Below are positions 35,006-44,560 of a stretch of 64,000 nucleotides of DNA, piece by piece. The notes below the pieces were generated by a model. That model searched no databases. It had not been told where the DNA came from and saw only the letters and a program-made list of their open reading frames with translations. Source of the stretch: Amphibalanus amphitrite (lineage: Eukaryota > Arthropoda > Thecostraca > Balanomorpha > Balanidae); contig NW_024881518.1 in NCBI RefSeq assembly GCF_019059575.1, positions 1,227,501 to 1,291,500 of the forward strand. The letters run 5' to 3'. Each line of letters opens with the position of its first letter. Positions within the stretch are counted from its first letter, which is position 1. Position numbers and translations under genes: made by a program.

Positions 35006-36005
35006 CCTGCCGAGCATGTGCCTGAGGTGGACGCTCATCTAGCAGCTGACATGGACTCTGGTACACCATCCGACTCTGAGACCGGCTGCGGCCGCTCAGG
35101 CTCTGAGGACGAGGACGGCACGCCATCGGTAAACCCGGCCCCTCCGCCGGCCGCCGGACCTCTAGACGCGGTGCTACACAGTGATGCCATCGGTGACACG
35201 CTCTACTCTGAGCGCGGCCTGTTGCGGACGCTGATGGCGCTCAACGCCGCCGTGCCACGCTACCTCGGACTGGAGAGGTCGGCCGGTGAGGGCGGGGACG
35301 CGGAAGGTGACGGGGCGGGGGAGTCACCGGAGGATGGCGGTGGGGACGAGCCGCCTCTGATGGAGCTGGACGCTGAGCTGGAGGAGCAGCTCTGTCAGCT
35401 CTGGGACATGACTGCCGAGCGGGCGGTGGCAGAGTTCGCGGCCGCCAGCGGCCTCCTCGAGGTGGTCTGGCCGCTGCTGGACCGCTCGCCGTGCCCGCGC
35501 CTTCTCGAGATTGTGTCCGGCGCGCTGGCCAACTGCGCCGGACACGGTGCCAAGGCGCTGCCCGGCGGCGCCGACACGGCCGCCGCCGCCGTCGGCCTGC
35601 TAATCGCCGGGTCGCGCGGCGACGCGCCCGTACTACGCGAAACGCTGCGGCTGGCGCAGGCGGCAGCCTGTGCGCAGCCGGAGCCGGAGCGGCTGCTGCG
35701 CGCACTGGCTGGCTGGCTGCCGCTGCTGGTGGACGTGCTGCGCGGCGCACTGTTCGCGCCGCTGCTGCGCCAGGCGCTGGGCCTGCTGGCGGCCGTGGCC
35801 GAGCTGCCGGACCGGCGCGCCTGGTGGCTGGGCGAGCTGGCTGCCGTCCGGGAGCTGCCCGCCGCCGTGCTGGAGGGACTGGCGCAGTTGGTGGGCGGCG
35901 ACGGCGCGGGCGTCACGGCAGCAGAGGCGCTCGACTGCTGCCGCGACTCGCTGCTACTGCTGGCGGAGGTGGAGGCGATGGAAGGAGCGGAGAAACCGGA
36001 CACAG
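35006..36005 (+). CDS. SAAL1: SAAL1-like protein, large 5' coding exon
   Basis: The acceptor TTTTGCAG ends at 35005 and the donor ACAG|GTCAGT begins at 36006. The likely start is ATG 35051, giving 318 codons plus one nucleotide. The protein opens with an acidic Ser/Asp/Gly-rich stretch, then IGDTLYSERGLLRTLMAL and ELDAELEEQLCQLWDMTAER, followed by CPRLLEIVSGALANCAGH; these correspond to the conserved start of SAAL1 (serum amyloid A-like 1), human about 474 residues. The remainder is Leu/Ala-rich helical repeat as in the armadillo-like fold of that family. Extremely GC-rich (strong G/C third positions) and therefore open in several other frames. The C-terminal third must be in later exons, perhaps including 63446-63666. 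Family function is poorly defined, with reported roles in cell proliferation. No break is seen. Confidence 0.88.
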
Positions 36006-36119
36006 GTCAGTCGGTGCCGGGGGACGGCGGCGGGGGCCCACACCCGCTACACAACATGTGGTTAGCTGGGGAGGGATCAGGGGCTGGGCATGGTATTAAA
36101 GTGCTGTGATATTTCCAGA

Positions 36120-36420
36120 ATCTTCGCAGCTGATCTTTTCATAGTTGCAACTGCTGGCGCGGCTGCCCGTACTGCTCCGGTGCACGAACCCTGCTGACGT
36201 CAAACGGACCGGGGGTGTCACGACTGTTCACGATTTCGACATTACGCATCATAGAAATGACCGTATTCATTGATACTGCCTCCTCCAGTGATTTGAGCTG
36301 TACCTTACGGGACAGCTCCCTGTCCGACACCCCTGATATGAGACGATCTCTGATCCGCTCGTCAGCGTCTACAAAACCTGCTTACTTGAAGTGGTACGTT
36401 AGGTTCAAAAGGTAGGCTGC
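36120..36420 (-). pseudogene. Ty3/gypsy-type gag fragment
   Basis: The minus strand reads VDADERIRDRLISGVSDREL and SRKVQLKSLEEAVS, the capsid C-terminal block (IRDRLVxGIxD) common in gypsy-class gag proteins. No protease, polymerase or LTR is recognised nearby. The following 36.45-37.8 kb has overlapping open frames but nothing supportable. Confidence 0.6.
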
Positions 36421-37817
36421 GCCATGTTCGAGTGCTTGCTTGTGTGGCTTTGAGGGTCCCAGATGCAGACACTACCAGTACCAGCCGAGAACTATTAGTC
36501 GAGCAGCGTGACGGTGGCGCGGGGCGGCCACTGCCCAGACAGCACTTGACACCGGCTCCGGCTCAGAGGCGGCTCCAGCCTCCAGGATATAGACAGAGAG
36601 GGTGACCTCACCAGGCACCACGATACATAAGTCTCTTGGCATTCCTCCGGTGTTCCCCGTGTTTCTTCTCCGCCTCCGTGTCTTCGCACCTCGGTGGGAT
36701 TTCGCCATTCCGTTTGCGGGCTTATCGTATATGTGCGTTCGGTGCTCCCCATCCACTGAAAAACAGGCCCGCTCGGCACCGTAAAAACTTGACCGCTGAC
36801 TGCTGATCCGGACGGGGACAGCTTCGGGCGGCTTTCACACGAGTTTTGGATTGTGGTCCGGCTGTCACCATGGTCCGGAGTTGCTCTAGTTCTTAGCCCC
36901 TTTGTGGCTTGGGTCACGAGTGCGATGTTTTCTCAGCCCTCAGGTGTTCGTGTGCGTATGAGTTCTATTGTGCCTCTACACATTCTTGTTTTCTCCCTGT
37001 TCATCGTTCTACCTCGCTTTAGTGTGTTGTACCCCAGGGATCATCTGATAGTGTACGGGCGGGGCTTCGGCCGGCGGCCCAACAATAGCGCCCGTGCGTT
37101 ACACGCGATTGGCTCACTCCGGTTCCTCGGGCCTGCCGATCACGATCAACATTGACAGCTTTCTCACAATTACACCGAACAAAGTCGCCTGTGTGATACA
37201 AGCTTGACCTGGCTTTGGTTTGATACCTTGATTAGGTAGATTGTAGATAGAACATACCACGCCGGTTTCCGTTCCCACTCTTGCTCTCGTTCTCGTTCCG
37301 TCCTTGCTAATCGGTGGATTGTCACCGGGCGCGTTTGGCGTCTGTGTTTTAGTCGAACTGTGAATACGCATGGGTATAATGACGCCGAGGTACGCGTTTT
37401 TCGTTGTGAACGAGTCTCGACAGCCTTCAGTTAATGTGTTCTCTGCTGTGCGGTCGGCTCACCATATGCAATGAATGGAGCGAGCTGCTTTCCCTCAAGG
37501 GAATCAATGGACAATTATTTGCTTATCAATTTCCAACACCACTTGAACGGGCGTCGGAGTGTATATTCGGGATTCATGTGATGTCACACGTCGGCCAGCG
37601 CGTTGCTTTCACGGGCCATATTCCCTGAGTGCAGTGCCTGCTTTCTTTTTGCCTGCCCCAGACAACATTTGGTGCGTACTTCGCTTAGAGATGGCGCGAA
37701 GCTGGAGGTGGCATGAATAACAGATTTTGGGGGTGCATCTATGTTGCATGTTTTTTTTTATAACATTGTTTTGGGGATTTCAACCCAAAACAGGCAGTGT
37801 CAAATATTACCACTGCC

Positions 37818-38105
37818 TCAACACTTATTATAGACCATATTGAGGGCCTTGCGCCGGAAACGGCGTACGGTCTTCAGCGTATTTCTACGCAGATGATTGA
37901 GTGTGCCGTTAGAAAAATTATTGACAGATCTGAATAGAACTGTCAACTTGCGCATGGTTCTTGCGTAAGTAGGTGCCGTTATATTAGCGACCTCCTGAGC
38001 ACTGCATTCGGCGCGAATGCAGGGAACAAGGAGGCCGAAGACAATCAGAATGATAGTGATTTTCATCGCGCATTTATAAAAATCAATCACTCCATTCGGT
38101 GTCAT
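37818..38105 (-). CDS. Small secreted-protein-like ORF of the endogenous RNA virus copy
   Basis: An intact frame directly downstream of the viral polymerase remnant on the same strand; it overlaps the end of that frame by about 20 nt. An internal Met at about 38066 begins a textbook signal peptide (MKITIILIVFGLLVPCIRA) with a predicted cleavage before ECSAQ. The mature part is about 60 residues, basic, with NFS and NGT glycosylation sequons. In alphavirus-like arthropod viruses such as negeviruses, secreted or glycoprotein ORFs follow the replicase, so position fits, but I recognise no specific family. It is included as viral because of gene order and strand. Confidence 0.55.
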   Translation of the reverse strand: MTPNGVIDFYKCAMKITIILIVFGLLVPCIRAECSAQEVANITAPTYARTMRKLTVLFRSVNNFSNGTLNHLRRNTLKTVRRFRRKALNMVYNKC

Positions 38106-38347
38106 CGATATCTAGTATATTGACTCTTCGACTTCTATCTAAATGTTTTCGGATTTGTTCGAATTTATTTTCTTCATACTTGTAATCGTAAATGTTAAGA
38201 AATGCGGCCGGATCTATTGACAAGTTGTACATAGCTTCGATAGCGGGCTCTAGATCGAATTCTACGTTGTAATGTGACGCAATAAGCTGCGAGGCTTTTG
38301 ATCGTGTTTGACGGTTGTTGTAAACGCGCATTATGTCTTTGAATGAA
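38083..38347 (-). pseudogene. Endogenous viral element: C-terminal end of an RNA-dependent RNA polymerase
   Basis: This segment continues the polymerase on the far side of the inserted element at 38352-39376 and runs to a TAG stop at 38083. It has the basic/helical composition and length expected of the thumb and tail of alphavirus-like polymerases (a TRSKASQLIASHYNVE block, then a DLEPAIEAMYNLS helix). The frame is open. Assigned by continuity with the core at 39381-39852. Confidence 0.65.
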
Positions 38348-38351
38348 ATAT

Positions 38352-39376
38352 CCCTCGCCAGGCCAGGGCCTTTTTCATAACGCGGCCGGCCGGGGGGGGG
38401 GGGTTGGTACGACCCCCCCCTTGGCGATTGGCTCCTATGACACTTAGAAACACCAAATTTACAGGGTAGATGGGTCTATAGGAGATCTCGCCCCTGTGCA
38501 AATTTGGTTGCTCTAAGTCAATATTTAGGGGGGTTTTGGGGGGTATAAATGTAAAATTTTGCTAAAACAGGCTAAAAGTTTTTCGCTTATAACTTTTGAT
38601 CTAATTAAGATAGAGCAAAAAGAAAAGCACCAGTGAACTCAGCACGTCAAGGCGCGTCGAATGATATACTTGTTTGCTTGCTTAAGTGTACTTGAAAGGT
38701 TAAGCACATCTTAAGTACATCTTAAGTCTTAAGAGTGGTCGAAATGCTTAATGTTGCATAGCATTCGACTCGGCTGTTCAAGAGGAACAGAACGATGCCA
38801 TTTTGAAAGCTGTATCTTAATTGTGTGGCAAGTTATTGGCACAAACGTCATTTGACCTCAGTTGACCTCATTTGACCTGACCCATGGATAAGTACATCAA
38901 ACAAAGAAGCACCGAGTGACCTAATGTTAAGTACTGTTGTTTCAAAGCACCAAAGTGATAGAACGAAGCGGATATCGCCAGTATTTTCCGAATTGAATAT
39001 TTTCCCATAGGCTTAACATTATGACATAATGACCTCTAACTGCCCTCAGGTCAGTGACATGAAAAAAAAACGGAATATGTGTTATACAACTCGGTGAACT
39101 TAGGACATCCTGAAAGTTTGAAGGAAATCAGTCCAAAACTGTGAGTTGGACAGATGCATAAAGAAAATTGAAATTTGACCATGACCTTGTACCGGTTTTT
39201 CTGACCTGGTGACCTGACCTGAAACGGCAGAGACCTGAAATTTTCAGGGAAGGTGCCAAAAGGTTGCCCCAGAGGGTATACCAAATTTGGCGGCGCTATG
39301 CGCCGCCGTTTTAACGTTTTTGCGAAAAACCTTAGGGGGGGGGGTTGCATCAACACCCCCCCTGGCCTGGCGAGGG
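38352..39376. mobile_element. TTAA-type element (copy f) inserted in the viral sequence
   Basis: CCCTCGCCAGGCCAGGG begins at 38352 and its inverted copy ends at 39376. The flanks are ATAT on both sides (38348-38351 and 39377-39380) rather than TTAA. G-run/C-run palindromes with TTGGTACGA- and TTGCATCAA-type loops sit inside both ends (about 38392-38421 and 39334-39362). It is 1025 bp with no transposase. It interrupts the endogenous polymerase frame and so is younger than the viral integration. Confidence 0.85.
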
Positions 39377-39380
39377 ATAT

Positions 39381-39852
39381 ATTGTTCAATCACCAGTGCA
39401 ATGTCAGGGTTATGTCGCCTTCCGAGTTTTTCCATGCGTTTGATTACGTCCGTGGCGTACACCCATCTGTCGGACAGTTCTACAAGGAATCCGCCACAAA
39501 AAGTGCCAATTATCGATTTTGTCATTTTTAGTGAAAGGTTGAACCGATTGGCCAGATCAGCTTCAGTGTCATGTATATTAACATCTATCGGCGACGCAAA
39601 GACGGCATCGTCACCCATAGCGAGTAGTAGAAAAGGATTGAGTTCGTCGGTGAGTTTTGTCATTGCGCATAGAGTGGTGTAAGTGTTTACTAGTGCTGTG
39701 GAAGCGTCTCTATGTTGCATGTGACGGCACTCTTGAAGATGGCATGTCCAACTAGAGGTCCAATGAAGTTTTTTTTTCATTTCTTCAGGAAGGCGATGCT
39801 TTATCAGGCGGTCCGGCTCCGGTAAACTACAATAGTGAGCACACGCGAACAT
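39381..39852 (-). pseudogene. Endogenous viral element: RNA-dependent RNA polymerase core, alphavirus-like
   Basis: A 157-residue open segment on the minus strand, 5'-truncated: a stop lies just before the first Met. It has motif B-like DASTALVNT (residues 49-57, with the usual preceding Ser-Gly missing), the catalytic GDD at residues 80-82, a motif D/E block FCGGFLV (118-124) and then VIKRMEKLG (137-144). The order GDD, FCGGF, KRxxKLG is the signature of the alphavirus-like superfamily (Martellivirales/Hepelivirales type, including nege/virga-like viruses of arthropods). No retroviral or LTR features, so it is a genomic fossil of a positive-strand RNA virus rather than a retroelement. Motif A and the rest of the replicase are absent. 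It cannot be functional. Confidence 0.8.
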
Positions 39853-40059
39853 TTTTAAGGCTTACTAGGCAACTGAGTTTCTGCAACTAATCTTGCTGAT
39901 GTGCTAGTGTAATTGTGACGTACTTTTCACCTGTTCAAAGGGAAGCCGAAGCCCAAAACAAAAACATGATATGTACAATGTACATAATGTATTGACATCC
40001 ATTATCCACCATGCTGTTCAGTGTTCGTTGCAAACACCCTCCACCCTACACAAACACAG

Positions 40060-40178
40060 CAATGCATGCATGCATATCATACATACTGCAGACATAAATA
40101 CATACATACATAGTACATACTTACATACGTAAGTACACATATACATACACACATACCTAATACATATACATATACACT
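40060..40178. repeat. (CATA)n microsatellite
   Basis: Imperfect ACATACAT repeats lie at the left edge of the tandem duplication; a short related tract (about 41299-41320) separates the two duplicated units. Confidence 0.85.
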
Positions 40179-40248
40179 GTCATGCCTCATACATATGTAC
40201 ACATAACATTGATGAACCTCCAATGGAAACACCTCATTTACCACACCT

Positions 40249-40434
40249 TTAGATGAAAACCTCCATTGGAGGTTCATCAACTGGCCCGCGACAAAATGGA
40301 CAGCGAGCGTCCCAAGCCCTGTGGACCCTCTGGAGACACGCTATACACGCATACGCATGCCTGCATGGGTATATCACCCTTCGGATGACTTCCGGCTCCC
40401 AGGGCCGGAGGCAGATGATGCATTCCTGAAACAC
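40249..40434 (-). CDS. RING-finger terminal exon, left copy
   Basis: The minus strand has an acceptor (TATGTGTTTCAG) followed by a short exon with a full C3HC4-type set: CIIC, then C-x-H (PCRHAYAC), IAC, and CPFC, ending EVFI and a stop. Spacing between the second and third pairs is short. RING fingers usually recruit ubiquitin-conjugating enzymes. It would be the last exon of the gene whose upstream parts include the SWIM-finger exon. The same exon is repeated at 41419-41604 with few changes (IICLRPWEPEV versus ITCLRPWGIEV), and all zinc ligands are kept in both. Confidence 0.7.
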   Translation of the reverse strand: MFQECIICLRPWEPEVIRRVIYPCRHAYACIACLQRVHRAWDARCPFCRGPVDEPPMEVFI

Positions 40435-40650
40435 ATAGGCATCATATTTATCAAATTATATTCTTCAAATTCGGCAATATATCAATATATTTATTTTAGT
40501 ATGAGGCTACGGTTCTTAATCATCGTGTTTTTTACAATGGAAAATGCTGTAGCTTTCAACTCAGACTTTCCTTGTAACTGTTGTTTCCACCCGTGGCAGA
40601 TTGGAATATAACAGGACATTTGTTCAGAGAATTTGGCCTGGCTCTTAAAT

Positions 40651-41123
40651 TTAACAACTTTTGACGAAGAAGTTGTGATGTGACTTATCAAATACTGTTT
40701 TTTTTTCGACAGGCGCTGATAGTTTTAAAAACGCAACCTTGTCAAAATAAGTTAACAGTGTAGGCGAACCAGTATGGACCACAGTTGGCTGGTGCCACTG
40801 TTGTGGGAGGTCAGTGCAGCTTTTCTGCATGGTCAGTTGTCCTGTTCGAGACATGGTGCCGAGCTCAAATCTGCAGTATGGTCAGTTGTCCTGTTCGAGC
40901 AAGGCCTTCTATGCCAAAAAGGCAAAAGCACAACTGCCACGTGCTTGCACTTGGCCTTGTTGCCGGCACCAGTTGTACACTCACATTGACTGTTCAACAC
41001 AGTACCAGAGGGACTCGTGATGACCTTCACCTGTACCTGGTCTCTGTCATCGCAGATATCACCTGACACTGCAAAAAGCACCTGCTGTCCTTTGCTGCCA
41101 CCATACAGGAGACCAGCCAGCAC
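40651..41123 (-). pseudogene. SWIM zinc-finger exon, left copy (frame broken)
   Basis: It encodes CECTTGAGNKAKCKH, the CxCx(n)CxH SWIM signature, preceded by a beta-rich stretch (VKVITSPSGTVLNSQ) and followed, after the 49-bp internal duplication shifts the frame, by KSCTDLPQQWHQP. The right copy (41814-42140) is intact across the same region. Confidence 0.7.
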
Positions 41124-41418
41124 TGCTTATACATCTTCATAGGCGGATGGCTGTTTGTTGAGTCATCATCTTGCAAATTTGCGTATATACAATCAAGAGT
41201 TACTTTGAGACAGCTGAACTGAGAACTTACCTATGTAACTTAGCTTCTCAGAAGTCCATGGCATTTCCTTTTTTCCGCTGCTGTACCATCTCTTCATCAC
41301 TTAAACACACATACATACATACACACATACCTCAAACATTCATACACTGTCATGCCTCATACATATGTACACATAACATTGATGAACCTCTAATGGAAAC
41401 ACCTCATTTAACACACCT

Positions 41419-41604
41419 TTAGATGAAAACCTCCATTGGAGGTTCATCAACTGGCCCGCGACAAAATGGACAGCGAGCGTCCCAAGCCCTGTGGACCCTC
41501 TGGAGACACGCTATACACGCATACGCATGCCTGCATGGGTATATCACCCCTCGGATGACTTCTATCCCCCAGGGCCGGAGGCAGGTGATGCATTCCTGAA
41601 ACAC
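41419..41604 (-). CDS. RING-finger terminal exon, right copy
   Basis: Duplicate of 40249-40434 with all Cys/His zinc ligands conserved and the same GTTTCAG acceptor. Its intact partner SWIM exon lies about 200 bp upstream on the minus strand (41814-42140), so this is the better candidate for an expressed copy. Confidence 0.7.
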   Translation of the reverse strand: MFQECITCLRPWGIEVIRGVIYPCRHAYACIACLQRVHRAWDARCPFCRGPVDEPPMEVFI

Positions 41605-41813
41605 ATAGGCATCATATTTATCAAATTATATTCTTTAAATTCGGCAATATATCGATTTTAGTATGAGGCTACGGTTCTTAATCATCGTGTTTTTTTACAA
41701 TGGAAAATGCTGTAGCTTTCAACTCAGACTTTCCTTGTAACTGTTGTTTCCACCCGTGGCAGATTGGAATATAACAGGACATTTGTTCAGAGAATTTGGC
41801 CTGGCTCTTAAAT

Positions 41814-42140
41814 TTAGCAACTTTTGACGAAGAAGTTGTGATGTGACATATCAAATACTGTTTTTTTTTCGACAGGCGCCGATAGTTTTAAAAACGCAAC
41901 CTTGTCAAAATAAGTTAACAGTGTAGGCGAACCAGTATGGACCACAGTTGGCTGGTGCCACTGTTGTGGGAGGTCCGTGCAGCTTTTCTGCATGGTCAGT
42001 TGTCCTGCTCGAGCAAGACCTTCTATGCCAAAAAGCACAACTGCCACGTGCTTGCAATTGGCCTTGTTGCCGGCACCGGTTGTACACTCACATTGACTGT
42101 TCAACACAGTACCAGAGGGACTCGTGATGACCTTCACCAT
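41814..42140 (-). CDS. SWIM zinc-finger exon, right copy
   Basis: The open frame carries CECTTGAGNKANCKH (SWIM, ligands at residues 17, 19, 29 and 31), then KSCTDLPQQWHQP, a block that commonly follows SWIM fingers in uncharacterised metazoan and transposon-associated proteins. SWIM fingers occur in MuDR-type transposases and in several nuclear proteins. It continues in the same strand and order as the RING exon to its left. Upstream exons are not certain; the tyrosine-recombinase-like exon at 42.6-43.1 kb is on the same strand but may be a different gene. Confidence 0.65.
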   Translation of the reverse strand: MVKVITSPSGTVLNSQCECTTGAGNKANCKHVAVVLFGIEGLARAGQLTMQKSCTDLPQQWHQPTVVHTGSPTLLTYFDKVAFLKLSAPVEKKTVFDMSHHNFFVKSC

Positions 42141-42609
42141 CTACGTGGTCTTTGTCATCGCAGATATCACCTGACACTGCAAAAAGCACCTGCTGTCCTT
42201 TGCTGCCACCATACAGGAGACCAGCCAGCACTACTTATACATCTTAAAAGCAGATGGGTGGATGTTTGTTGAGTCATCATCTTGAAAATATGCGTTCCTA
42301 TATACATTCAATAGTTACTTTGAGGCAGATGAACTGAGAACTTATGTAAGTTAGCTTCTCAGAAGTGCATGGTATTTCCTGTTCTTTCTGCTGTACCATC
42401 TCTCCATCACAAAAGTTGTGGTTTCTGTCGAATGCAATGAACCTGAAAATGAAATGAGAACATTTGTTAATTGTTTTACATTTCCAATTTGATATTTACA
42501 ATTTACATCTTATTTATTGAAGAGGTAAAAGAAGACCATTGACATGCCTCTTTTGAATAAATTAGCCAGTGTGGCATCAATGCCATCATTAAACAAATTA
42601 ACATGGACA

Positions 42610-43150
42610 TCACAGGATCTTAGTGGTCTGAATAGTAAATATGAATGAAAAAAAAACATTGGACTGAAATATCAACGTCTGCATCCTGGGCTTCGTCCTC
42701 TTGGCTTTTCCATCTACGCCGTCCGTGGTTTCCTGGCGTTCGTTCTCCACGTCCTCTTGGCCGTCAGTCTCAACATTCAGGATCGTGCTCAGGTCTACCC
42801 CGGCATGTTGTGACACCATACCAGAATCAAGGCATTCCATGAGGACTGCTGCTTTTGTGAGCTCCAGAGTACTGTCTAGTAGGCGATACAACTCTTTATG
42901 CACATTGCGATCATGACCCATGTGCCTTGTCGGAACTTCGAAATCAGTGTCAGAGAGAGCCAACCTCTGAGAAATGGTATCACAATACTTTCGCAACCGT
43001 ATAGCCGTAAAGTAGTGGGGCATCTGATGTCCCATCTCGGAGACAACTGACTTCAGAGCCTCGCACCCTGGGAAGTGGCCACTCTGGTTGGTAGGGGACG
43101 CCAGCAGAAAAACTGGCTGATGAACGTGGGGCTGTATTCGAAGCAAAGGT
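42610..43150 (-). pseudogene. Tyrosine-recombinase-like catalytic C-terminal region
   Basis: The frame reads GCEALKSVVSEMGHQ, then TAIRLRKYCDTISQRLAL, RHMGHDRNVHKELYRL. This matches the arrangement Arg ... His-x-x-Gly-His ... Tyr of tyrosine recombinases (LRKYxAT, HLGHD, VHxxxYR) found in a widespread group of uncharacterised animal proteins possibly descended from Crypton-type elements. His-Met-Gly-His and the Tyr are present here. Downstream is a low-complexity acidic tail. Right of the exon a T-run of 18 and stops break the frame, and the matching upstream half is at 44.16-44.56 kb. Confidence 0.6.
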
Positions 43151-43414
43151 GTACAAAGTATAGTTTTTTTTTTTTTTTTTTGGTGAGATGATGACGCCCA
43201 TACAACCCCGTTGGCCCGGGACGCAGGGGCTGGACCTATGGTGTCGACGGCGGAGGCTCGGCCACGGTTTTTTTTCTGACGAGCTTTCGGCATGCCTCCG
43301 TGCACATTGAAAAAAGAAAAACACAGCGAGACCATGTATTAGCGGCATATAACGCCATTGAGCACATACGAGCACGACTCTACACTGTAGAGTGTAGCCT
43401 CGCATCTGTAGAGT

Positions 43415-43800
43415 CTACAGCATTGGCTGGGCCTCGAGAAGGCCGTGGAGGAACGTCGCGATGTCATCCCAGCCCGCTGCAGACGGGTGCACGCCATCGG
43501 TTCCCAAGAAGCCCGCAGACGGCTGGAAGGGTCTGAAGGCGACGGGGAAGTCGTCACTCGGCCGTCGGAATAGGCGACGTAGCGGCAGGTTGACGAGGCG
43601 CCGCCGCCGCCGAAACAGCGACACCGATACCGCCCCCCGACGACTGGAGGTGCGAGGTGGGATAGGAAAGATATATATTTCGCTGGAGCCAGCTGCCAGC
43701 ATGCCAAGAGCCAGCTCCCGGACAACGCACGGGAAATTGTCACACGAGAGCCGGGGCGGCAAACGTAACTTAGTTCCAAACGGACATGACAGCCGACAGC
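43415..43800 (-). pseudogene. SGNH-hydrolase-like C-terminal fragment
   Basis: An open frame ends GTDGVHPSAAGWDDIATFLH, resembling block V (DGxH, catalytic Asp and His) of SGNH/GDSL esterases that occur in some retroelement and transposon proteins. The N-terminal GDS block is not visible. It lies between the two halves of the recombinase-like gene on the same strand, so it could be a separate insertion. Confidence 0.4.
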
Positions 43801-44158
43801 ATAGACATTAGCTCGGGGTGGGGTAGCCTCGACGAAAACACACTCTTTCCTCACGGGCTGACGCCCTGATAGCAGGGAAACCACCCACTCGGTAGATCAC
43901 GGAAAAGGATGCACGTAAGCCACCCCGACCGATAACTCACCAGAAGCTGAACAAACGACTGGAACAGTTTGACGGTTCTTGATTCTTGAAAAGCGGGGTT
44001 AGAATATGCAAGAACATGCGATCGCAGTCGCGTGTACGGAAGCTCGACACGCATTGAACTGCGCACGCGTGTGCGCCGGTGCGGCTCGGCGCGGGCCGAT
44101 GTCCGCTCCCGGGGCCGGGATAACGGCTATTAAATTAAAGGAGTTGCAATGCGCTGCG

Positions 44159-44560
44159 CTACCGATAAAAGTATACAGGAAGCTGGTGCTCCCTGAATGA
44201 CCATTTGTTTTCCCTCTGAACAAACTCTGCCCGAACGCCGACCAGAACTCCAATGGCCTCACGAGCGTCGTCCGGGATCAGGACCGGTACCTTGTTTCCT
44301 CTGTTCCTGATTGTCATAATAACGTCCAGCTGTCTAACAGCCGTACTTCCAGCTTGGTCATGGACTTCTTGATTTCTTGAATCGGTTCCGTATTGTAGTT
44401 GTGACGCTGCATCCATGACGATAGCAGAACTCTTGCTACCTCAGTTGATCGCCTTTTATCGAACACTATCAGGCGCGCGAGCACCTTGGAAGTTCCCCGA
44501 ACTCGCCCCTGTTGGCTGGTACCCTGCAGTTTGTTCAGGTCCTCTGTCAGGGGAATCACG
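44159..44560 (-). pseudogene. Upstream half of the tyrosine-recombinase-like gene, frameshifted
   Basis: One frame reads IPLTEDLNKLQG and SKVLARLIVFDKRRSTEVARV; after a frame change near 44335 the other reads RNRGNKVPVLIPDDAREAI. In the family these blocks follow each other directly and precede the catalytic region at 42.6-43.1 kb. The order is right on the minus strand, but the frame break and missing middle part indicate a degraded copy or poorly resolved exons. The region 44.6-45.4 kb to the right has no clear gene. Confidence 0.5.

Larger units (their letters stand above)
40148..42410. repeat. Tandem duplication of about 1.1 kb (RING and SWIM exons)
   Basis: Units 40148-41299 and 41318-42410 are close copies: RING exon at offset 1170, SWIM exon at offset about 1110. 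The left unit has an extra internal 49-bp duplication (GTCAGTTGTCCTGTTCGAG repeated), which breaks its SWIM frame. Confidence 0.88.

Noticed and set aside
35241-36099. Open frames of 120-200 codons on both strands across the SAAL1 exon
   Set aside because: They arise from the extreme GC content of the real exon; composition is Ala/Arg/Cys/Trp-rich with no family resemblance, while the SAAL1 frame matches conserved blocks.
43163-43180. Run of 18 T read as a poly(A) tail of a retrocopy on the minus strand
   Set aside because: The recombinase-like sequence on its left is downstream in the transcriptional sense, so the tail would be on the wrong side; no target duplication was found.
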